48,204 nucleotides of DNA, from contig NZ_SMKM01000018.1 of NCBI RefSeq assembly GCF_004348665.1, positions 1 through 48,204 of the forward strand, written 5' to 3'. Positions 43,240 to 48,204 of this stretch are shown in pieces. The notes below the pieces were generated by a model. It was not told the DNA's origin and made no database searches. It saw nothing but the letters and a program-made list of their open reading frames with translations. Within the stretch, counting starts at the first letter, position 1. Every line of letters starts with the position of its first letter. The translations under genes were made by a program, and so were the position numbers. This DNA comes from Actinomadura sp. GC306. Lineage in GTDB: Bacteria > Actinomycetota > Actinomycetes > Streptosporangiales > Streptosporangiaceae.

Positions 43240-43703
43240 CACGTCACCTCCAAACAAGCGGGGCGCACGCACTCGTCAGGTGATGTGCGTTCGCGGGGGA
43301 AGGTGGCGCGGATGGTGCGGCCTTGGGTGTCACCGGTCCATGACCAGGTCGCGGTCAGGGCCTCGACGGCGAGCAGGCCCCGTCCGCCCTCGGCCAGATC
43401 GGTGATGTCCCGGAGGTGCGGCTCGTCCGGGCCGCCCTGGTCGGTGACGTAGACGATGACGCCCGCCACGTCCATGCTGATCTCGACGATCAGCCGTCCG
43501 CCGTCGTGGCCTGAGCGGGTGTGCCGGACGGCGTTCACGGCGAGTTCGTCCAGGACGAGGAGTATGTCGTCCAGGCTCGAAAAGTTGGCCAGTAGATGCG
43601 CGGCGAATGCCCGGACAAGCCGGATTTGATCCGCCTTGCCGTGGAATTCCCGCCGCCAGTACATGGACGTCTCGGGCTTCGCCGGAATGGGCACCGCGAG
43701 CAA
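43239..43703 (-). CDS. ATP-binding protein of the anti-sigma (HATPase_c) type
   Basis: The 154-aa protein has N-box LLVLDELAVNAVRHT, G1 VYVTDQGGPDEP and G2 EGGRGLLAVEALTATW, a compact RsbW-like ATPase. TTG start with GAGGTGA six bases upstream. Overlaps the unknown WGEYTGS gene, so the two are coupled. It parallels the island gene at 31704-32273 but is not a recent copy. Confidence 0.8.
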   Translation of the reverse strand: MLAVPIPAKPETSMYWRREFHGKADQIRLVRAFAAHLLANFSSLDDILLVLDELAVNAVRHTRSGHDGGRLIVEISMDVAGVIVYVTDQGGPDEPHLRDITDLAEGGRGLLAVEALTATWSWTGDTQGRTIRATFPRERTSPDECVRPACLEVT

Positions 43704-43854
43704 CGTTGATCACCTCACATGGACGTTCCGGAATGACGTCCTCATGCTCAGGAACGGCAAGCGATGTCCGCCTGCGCCTTTTCGGTATTCGGCCCCCTCC
43801 GCAGAGGTGGTGCGTTGACGGCAGGGACGTTCGCGCGGCGGACGTGCATGATCA

Positions 43855-43980
43855 TGAACGTTCACGGATGCGCACGCTCGTCTCCGGGACGCACATGCTC
43901 GCGGAAGGCCATTCGGAGCAGCTCGATCTGCGGCACGCTTGGCGATCGACTGATAACACAGAGTCAGAACGACAGAACGT
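43855..43980 (+). promoter_or_regulatory. Conserved upstream block A
   Basis: The segment starts TGAACGTTCACGGATGCGCA and ends around CACGCTTGGCG-7-GATAAC-5-AGTCA. It is matched by 45204-45320 in front of the XRE gene, with conserved ends and a diverged middle of nearly the same length. It lies 100-230 bp before the 42-aa peptide gene, so it probably holds the promoter and a shared regulator site. Confidence 0.55.
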
Positions 43981-44082
43981 TTCCGGTCAGCGGTCGCCCC
44001 CGGCCCTCACCGGACACGTCCAGCCGGCCGCGCCCACTACGCGGGTCGGCCTCAACGGTGAATCACCGAAGGAGTCGTCGGC

Positions 44083-44211
44083 ATGGGGAAACACGGCAAG
44101 CAGGTGCCCTGCGGCATGTGCCAGGGGACGGGGAAGATCGCCACCAACGCTGACGGGAAGTCCCGGGACATTCCCTGCACCGGCTGCGGCGGCACCGGGC
44201 GGCAGGGGTGA
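44083..44211 (+). CDS. 42-aa double CxxCxGxG zinc-finger peptide
   Basis: The frame reads MGKHGKQVPCGMCQGTGKIA and then TNADGKSRDIPCTGCGGTGR plus QG. The two CxxCxGxG units, CGMCQGTG and CTGCGGTG, are those of a DnaJ-type zinc site and would bind one zinc together. ATG preceded by AAGGAG at a good distance. Its stop overlaps the GTG of the methyltransferase gene (GTGA), so translation is coupled and a joint function is likely. Confidence 0.8.
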   Translation: MGKHGKQVPCGMCQGTGKIATNADGKSRDIPCTGCGGTGRQG

Positions 44212-45038
44212 ACATCGACGAGTTGCTGCGCAGGGTGCCGCGTGAGGCGTTCGTCCCGGACACGATCTGGGTGCGCCGGGACGACGGCTTCGCCGTCCCC
44301 CTGCGGCGTGCGGACGCCCCGGACCGGTGGCTGGAACTCGTCCGATCCGATGACTCGATCATCACGCAGGTCGATGACGGGGCCACCGAGCGAGGGACGT
44401 GGCCGACCAGCTCGGCGAGCGCGCCGAGCATCGTGGCCACGATGCTCGAAGCGCTTGATGTCGAACCGGGCATGAAGGTGCTGGAGATCGGCACGGGCAC
44501 CGGTTACAACGCGGCGCTGCTGGCGGAGCTGGCCGGGCCGCAGAATGTCACGTCGGTTGAGATAGATCCCGGTCTGGCCGAGCAGGCGCGCACCGCACTC
44601 GCGCGGGCCGACTGCCGCGTCGAGGTGGTGACCGGGGACGGCGCGCACGGGCACGGCGCGAGCGCTCCCTACGATCGCGTCATCGCCACGGCCGCGGTGT
44701 GCCGACTGCCTTACGCGTGGGTGCGGCAGACGCGGCCGGGCGGTCTCATCCTCGTCCCTTGGGGCCCGACGTTCCACCCCGACGATCCGCTGGCGGTCCT
44801 CACCGTGGGGGAGGACGGGACGGCCGAAGGGCGCTTCAGGTGCCCCGCCTGGTTCATGCCGTTGCGGGATCAGCGGATGCCGCAGGACGTCAGGCACCGA
44901 ACCCGCGAACGCTGGGAGGAGATGGGCGAGCCGGCCGTGTCCCGGTTCGGCCTCACCGTCACCGCCACGACGCAGCACATCTGGCTCGACCGATCGGAAA
45001 ACCCCGTTCCGCCCACCCTGCCACGCACAGCCGGCTAG
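44208..45038 (+). CDS. PCMT-like methyltransferase
   Basis: The 276-aa protein matches the protein-L-isoaspartate O-methyltransferase family: GTWPTSSASAPSIVATMLEA before motif I GMKVLEIGTGTGYNAALLAE, then VTSVEIDPGLAEQARTAL and YDRVIATAAVCRLPYAWVRQ with RPGGLILVPWG. The usual substrate-loop TISAP/S is replaced by TSSASAPS. Such diverged members in actinobacteria often act on peptides or small molecules, not on damaged proteins. GTG start overlapping the zinc-finger peptide gene; a strong hairpin follows the stop. Confidence 0.85.
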   Translation: MNIDELLRRVPREAFVPDTIWVRRDDGFAVPLRRADAPDRWLELVRSDDSIITQVDDGATERGTWPTSSASAPSIVATMLEALDVEPGMKVLEIGTGTGYNAALLAELAGPQNVTSVEIDPGLAEQARTALARADCRVEVVTGDGAHGHGASAPYDRVIATAAVCRLPYAWVRQTRPGGLILVPWGPTFHPDDPLAVLTVGEDGTAEGRFRCPAWFMPLRDQRMPQDVRHRTRERWEEMGEPAVSRFGLTVTATTQHIWLDRSENPVPPTLPRTAG

Positions 45039-45072
45039 CGCGGTAACCGCAAACGTCAGCCAGGGCCTCCCC

Positions 45073-45137
45073 GCGTTGACTTGCGGCGTATTGCCCATTC
45101 GACGCCTTCATATGGGCAACACGCCGCAGGTCAACGC
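45073..45137. terminator. Long hairpin after the methyltransferase gene
   Basis: Two 26-base arms (45073-45098 and 45112-45137) pair with two mismatched positions around a 13-base loop; the arms start GCGTTGAC and end GTCAACGC. No T-tract. Its length is large for a terminator, so a small mobile repeat is an alternative. Confidence 0.65.
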
Positions 45138-45203
45138 ACCCGGCGAACCAGAGTCGCGTGTCGAGGTGGAGGTGGCCTGTTCGGACGACGACGTGCGCTT
45201 TCG

Positions 45204-45325
45204 TGAACGTGCATGGATGCGCACGTTCGTCCTCGGTGCGTAGCCATTCGTCGAGTGCTGTTCGAGACAACCACAATCGATGACACGCTTGGCGTTTGCA
45301 TGATAACCCTTAGTCACTAGCTCGG
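45204..45325 (+). promoter_or_regulatory. Conserved upstream block B
   Basis: TGAACGTGCATGGATGCGCA at the start and CACGCTTGGCG-7-GATAAC-5-AGTCA at the end match block A at 43855. It lies 60-180 bp before the XRE gene and probably contains its promoter and operator. Confidence 0.55.
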
Positions 45326-45382
45326 CTGTCCTCGGTCAGCAGTTCACCCCAGCCCTCACCGGCCCGATCACGGAGGTCACCG

Positions 45383-46258
45383 GTGACCAGTCCCTTCGTC
45401 CGCCGGCAACGACTCGCCACCGAACTACGGACCTTGCGCGAGCAGCGCGGCATCACCGCTGACGAGCTGGCCAAAGCGATCTTCCGCTCCCGCACGACGA
45501 TCTCCAAGCTCGAGAACGCCCGCTGCCGCCCCGACGTCGGCGACGTCTCGAACATCCTCAATGCACTCAACACCCCCCGCGAGCACACCCAGAAGATCAT
45601 CGAGATCGCACTCGAAGCCAATGCACGCGGCTGGTGGGACTCTTACGGCGATGCCATGGGCGCACGACAACGCATGTACGCCAACATTGAATCCGGCGCC
45701 GCGACGATCCGCGAATACCACCAGACAGCTCTACCTGGACTTCTCCAGTGCCTGGAATACCACTGGGCGCTCATCGACCTGGACAAGGTCGAGGGCTCCA
45801 GGATCAACTATGTGCCCGAAAAAAGTGTCGAAGCACGTCAGCGGAGACAGGAGAACGTCTTCCGGCCAGGTGGTCCTTCGGTCGAGGTCATCATTGACGA
45901 GTTCGTCTTGAAGAGGCTGGCGGTTCCGAAACATGTCATGGTGACGCAGCTCCGCCACATGGTGCAACTCGTCACCCGCGAACCACGCTTCACCATCCTC
46001 GTCCTACCGCTGGAGGCGCGGGTCCCGCCCGGCCGTCTTCCAGCATCCTCATACACTATCTACACGTTCCCCGATACGAACGATCCGTGCCTGGTCGTCA
46101 CCGAGACCAGTAATTGCCTGGTTCACACGACTCCGGACGAAGTGGCAGGGTATGAACGTCTACATGACCGTCTCCGGCAGGCCACACTGCCCGCCCTGGA
46201 GAGCCTTGCTCTTCTGACAGACACGGCCGACCGGCTGAACGAACAGGCAGGCCCGTAA
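45383..46258 (+). CDS. XRE-family regulator with DUF5753 domain
   Basis: The 291-aa protein has helix-turn-helix RQRLATELRTLREQRGITAD to FRSRTTISKLENARCRPDVG, and a DUF5753 part with ARGWWDSYGDAMGARQRMYA, YHQTALPGLLQCLEYHWALI and FTILVLPLEARVPPGRLPAS. GTG start with GGAGG six bases upstream. The DUF397 gene follows after one base. The second gene of this kind in the window (see 32585-33436), clearly diverged from it. It probably acts on its own upstream block and on that of the peptide/methyltransferase pair. Confidence 0.9.
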   Translation: MTSPFVRRQRLATELRTLREQRGITADELAKAIFRSRTTISKLENARCRPDVGDVSNILNALNTPREHTQKIIEIALEANARGWWDSYGDAMGARQRMYANIESGAATIREYHQTALPGLLQCLEYHWALIDLDKVEGSRINYVPEKSVEARQRRQENVFRPGGPSVEVIIDEFVLKRLAVPKHVMVTQLRHMVQLVTREPRFTILVLPLEARVPPGRLPASSYTIYTFPDTNDPCLVVTETSNCLVHTTPDEVAGYERLHDRLRQATLPALESLALLTDTADRLNEQAGP

Positions 46259-46259
46259 C

Positions 46260-46454
46260 GTGAAGCAGCAGTACAGCGGCTGGCGTAAGTCGAGCTACAG
46301 TGTCCCGGACTCGAACTGCGTGGAGGTGGGCCGCTCCCCCAACGGCACCATCGGCCTACGCGACGCCAAGCAGTCCGGTAACGGTCCCATTCTCGTCCTC
46401 ACCCGCCAAGAGTGGACCCACTTCATCCTGACCGTTCGCTCCACCAGGGCATAG
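46260..46454 (+). CDS. DUF397 protein
   Basis: The 64-aa protein has WRKSSYSVPDSNCVEVGRSP, GTIGLRDAKQSGNGPILVLT and a WTHF end, a standard single DUF397 unit. GTG start one base after the XRE stop. It is the usual small partner of the regulator encoded just upstream. Confidence 0.9.
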   Translation: MKQQYSGWRKSSYSVPDSNCVEVGRSPNGTIGLRDAKQSGNGPILVLTRQEWTHFILTVRSTRA

Positions 46455-46464
46455 GCAGCCGCCA

Positions 46465-46505
46465 ACCAGGCCCTCGAGGCGGGCTCGGCCTCTCTTCGGC
46501 CTGGT
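46465..46505 (+). terminator. Terminator after the XRE/DUF397 pair
   Basis: The outer arms ACCAGGCC and GGCCTGGT enclose an inner pair GAGGC/GCCTC, 10 bp after the DUF397 stop. The following 330 bp up to 46837 hold no recognisable gene. Confidence 0.5.
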
Positions 46506-46837
46506 CATGGCGGCCTAGGGGGATGCCTCTCCTCGGGTGTGGCGGCAGTGATCAGTAGAGGTGACCGTCGCCGGGGTTCTCGGACGGCCCAGTCGTCACC
46601 CAGGTCGTATGCGGCTGAGATTCAGCCGGTTGCCGCATCTGGGCATTAGCTACCTTGACTTCAGAAGTTAAGCGATTCGCCGTGGAGTCGCTACTGCTTG
46701 CCACAGCACCGCGCACGGTGTTCGCAGGGGCGAGAGCGCCGTGGATGTCCCAGTGTCGTCAGCCGGTTGGCCGCTGACACGGGCACCAGCCGGGGTGGTC
46801 GGTCGGGTTTGTCGTCGGGGCGCGAGAGGGTGTGTTC

Positions 46838-47710
46838 ATGGCGTATACGACTCGTCCTCCGGTCTTGGACATCACCGAAGTGTTCCCGGATCTCGCCGGG
46901 CACGCTCGCACGGCAGTGAGGTTGCATCCGCGTCGCGGAAATCCTGGGGTCGGTGACAGTCACATCGGCGGACCGCTTTTGTGGCCGGTGGACGAGCCCT
47001 GGCCGTCCTGTCACAACAAGCCCAATGACTGGGGACGGCTAGAGCATCCGGAGCCGGTTGCCATGGTCCCGATCGCGCAGCTCTATGCCTCCGATATCCC
47101 TGACTTTCACTTTCCGGCGGACTTCGATCTTATGCAGATCCTCTGGTGCCCCGCACATGATGCGCTGGTGCCGAGGGAAGGGGCCTGCCTGCGGTGGCGT
47201 CGGGCGGCGGACGTCACCGAGGTACTTGCGGTCCCGCCCGCTCCACGTCAAGTCGAGGAATGGGCGATGCCGATCCCTTGCCTACTCGACCCGGAGCCGA
47301 TCGTCGAGTACCCCTACATCGAGGAACTGCCTCGGAAGCTCCAGGATGAAATCGAAGAGTGGGAGGGCGAATACCCTGCCTACCTGTACGGCCTGTCGAT
47401 CGCCTCGGGCTGCAAAGTGGGCGGTGGCATGTCGTGGAATGTTACGGACATGGGACAGCATCCCACCTGTGACGTGTGCGGCTCCCAGGCACGCCTCATC
47501 CTGCAACTGGACAGTTCCGAATGGGGCGGCGAGTCCGATCAGGAGGATGGGCCACCCCGCTGGCAGCCTGTGGAGGACACCGGCCTTGAGCTTGACGCCT
47601 ACTGGGCCGCCAATAAACCGACCGGTCTGGTGATCAGCCGCTTCAGTCACGGCGGGTTCTACGGCTGCTCGACCGACCACGAACATCCGGTGATCTTCTA
47701 CAGTCAGTGA
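46838..47710 (+). CDS. DUF1963-like protein
   Basis: The 290-aa protein contains SHIGGPLLWPVDEPWPSC, the typical G-G-x-P-x-x-P motif of DUF1963 (YwqG-like) proteins, then MVPIAQLYASDIPDFHFPAD and MQILWCPAHD. The C-terminal half has HPTCDVCGSQARLILQLDSS and ends GGFYGCSTDHEHPVIFYSQ, again as in the family. A Cys pair (CDVC) may bind metal. ATG 46838 with GAGAGGG eight bases upstream; GTG 46832 is also possible. Function unknown; members are cytoplasmic and often monitor or bind other proteins. Confidence 0.75.
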   Translation: MAYTTRPPVLDITEVFPDLAGHARTAVRLHPRRGNPGVGDSHIGGPLLWPVDEPWPSCHNKPNDWGRLEHPEPVAMVPIAQLYASDIPDFHFPADFDLMQILWCPAHDALVPREGACLRWRRAADVTEVLAVPPAPRQVEEWAMPIPCLLDPEPIVEYPYIEELPRKLQDEIEEWEGEYPAYLYGLSIASGCKVGGGMSWNVTDMGQHPTCDVCGSQARLILQLDSSEWGGESDQEDGPPRWQPVEDTGLELDAYWAANKPTGLVISRFSHGGFYGCSTDHEHPVIFYSQ

Positions 47711-47721
47711 CCGCGCGCCCT

Positions 47722-47893
47722 AGATCGTCCCTCGTGACGGTCACCTCGACACCCAGGACGGTGGTCCGGAAGGCACACGCAGATGCTGTTTCAAACAGGC
47801 AATGGAACCCGGCGCGTTGCTCGTACTCGTCGTAGGCGTCCACGGTGGCCGCTCCACCAACGCGTCCAGTTCCGCATCGCCCAGCCTGTTCAC
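47722..47893 (-). pseudogene. Truncated, frameshifted copy of the 103-aa gene
   Basis: From GTG 47893 the frame reads NRLGDAELDALVE as in the island gene (38815-39126). A one-base deletion after codon 14 (GAGC-GGCC against GAGCAGGCC) then shifts it. The similarity ends near 47722, about halfway through the gene, where the DUF1963-like gene's end region begins. Confidence 0.75.
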
Positions 47894-48028
47894 TCGGGTC
47901 AGAGTAGTGACGCCACACGGACTATGTGAGATTTCGTCCGAGCCGGGCGATCAACGGGTGGCGCCGATCGGTTCGGATGGCTGACCGCACGGGATGTCGG
48001 TCCTGAATGGTTCCGCCGTTCGGCTTGA
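47722..48028. repeat. Long direct repeat, copy outside the island (partner 38954-39264)
   Basis: It matches 38954-39264 from the middle of the 103-aa gene through its upstream region to GCCGTTCGGCTTGA, then stops abruptly at the point where the island copy continues into the SWIM-like gene. Confidence 0.85.
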
Positions 48029-48135
48029 CCCCTCTCTGCCAGATTCGTGTGACACAAGGGACGACGTGCAGGCGACGACGGAGTGATGACCCTGCTGCGA
48101 GCCAGCGGCAGCCGACTGCCCTGTGACTCGGTCGG

Positions 48136-48204
48136 CTAACGGCGGGCGTGGCGGATCTTCAACCGGCCGAAGCCCATGGTGCCGGAGATCCGGATCTTCG
48201 GGCC
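48136..48204 (-). CDS. C-terminal end of a probable membrane/cell-envelope protein
   Basis: The last 22 codons of a minus-strand gene are seen: GPKIRISGTMGFGRLKIRHA plus RR and a TAG stop. The pattern of strands (IRISGTMGFGRLKIR) resembles the beta-solenoid C terminus of DUF1707/LiaF-like cell-wall stress proteins. Too short to be sure. Confidence 0.4.
   Translation of the reverse strand, partial: GPKIRISGTMGFGRLKIRHARR

Noticed and set aside
44052..45098. Long open frame on the minus strand opposite the methyltransferase gene
   Set aside because: It mirrors the GC-rich codon pattern of the real gene, has no family motif and no ribosome binding site.
1..48204. CRISPR arrays or insertion sequences
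   Set aside because: No regularly spaced repeats of CRISPR size and no transposase-like protein were seen.

Overview
The window is high-GC actinobacterial DNA. Signs of this are the GTG and TTG starts, hairpin terminators with little or no T-tract, and the XRE/DUF5753 + DUF397 gene pairs; the gene mix suggests the Streptomycetales/Streptosporangiales. Almost all of it (403-42451) is one integrated mobile island. An intact tRNA-Pro(CGG) at 373-446 forms the left junction, and the last 46 bp of the tRNA region are repeated exactly at 42406-42451. A tyrosine integrase sits just inside that right copy. The unit is 42,003 bp. It carries an excisionase-like gene, a relaxase (with an in-frame amber stop), a MobC-like protein and a candidate oriT, but no recognisable Rep, TraB/FtsK or type IV secretion genes. 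It therefore looks like an integrative mobilisable element, not a self-transmissible one.

The main cargo (1052-26193) is a complete dpd system, the 7-deazaguanine DNA modification and restriction system. A plus-strand operon of eight tightly packed, mostly overlapping genes runs queC-queE-queD-folE2-dpdC-dpdB-dpdA-dpdB. It should make preQ0 from GTP, exchange it for guanine in DNA (DpdA with DpdB) and hydrolyse the nitrile to 7-amido-7-deazaguanine (DpdC). A convergent minus-strand operon of eight overlapping genes runs dpdE-F-G-H-I-J-K-D and encodes the helicase, ATPase and phospholipase-D-like proteins of the restriction side. Each operon ends in a long perfect hairpin (8118-8151 and 8697-8728), with a small possible Zn-ribbon gene between them. 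Divergent from dpdE is an XRE-type regulator gene whose upstream DNA holds 10-bp-phased nGGAC repeats. Unusual points are the two tandem dpdB paralogues, one on each side of dpdA, and the use of the FolE2-type cyclohydrolase.

From 27.5 to 30.5 kb lie the mobilisation genes. From 31 to 40.5 kb is accessory cargo: an ATP-binding protein with a partner of unknown function, XRE/DUF397 genes, DUF6082 and DUF6879 proteins, a divergent extra histidyl-tRNA synthetase, a NUDIX hydrolase, and a three-gene locus of unknown function whose third member looks like a SWIM-type protein lacking its zinc finger. The integrase and right arm follow.

Left of the island is the end of a methyltransferase gene. Right of it (42452-48204) is a block whose gene content, order and orientation parallel the 31-39 kb part of the island: unknown protein, ATP-binding protein, XRE, DUF397, and a frameshifted remnant of the 103-aa gene. 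Inserted in this block are a 42-aa CxxCxGxG peptide gene coupled to a PCMT-like methyltransferase and a DUF1963-like gene. This suggests repeated insertion at the same tRNA, or exchange between island and host. All functional statements are inferred from motifs and gene context; no database search was run.
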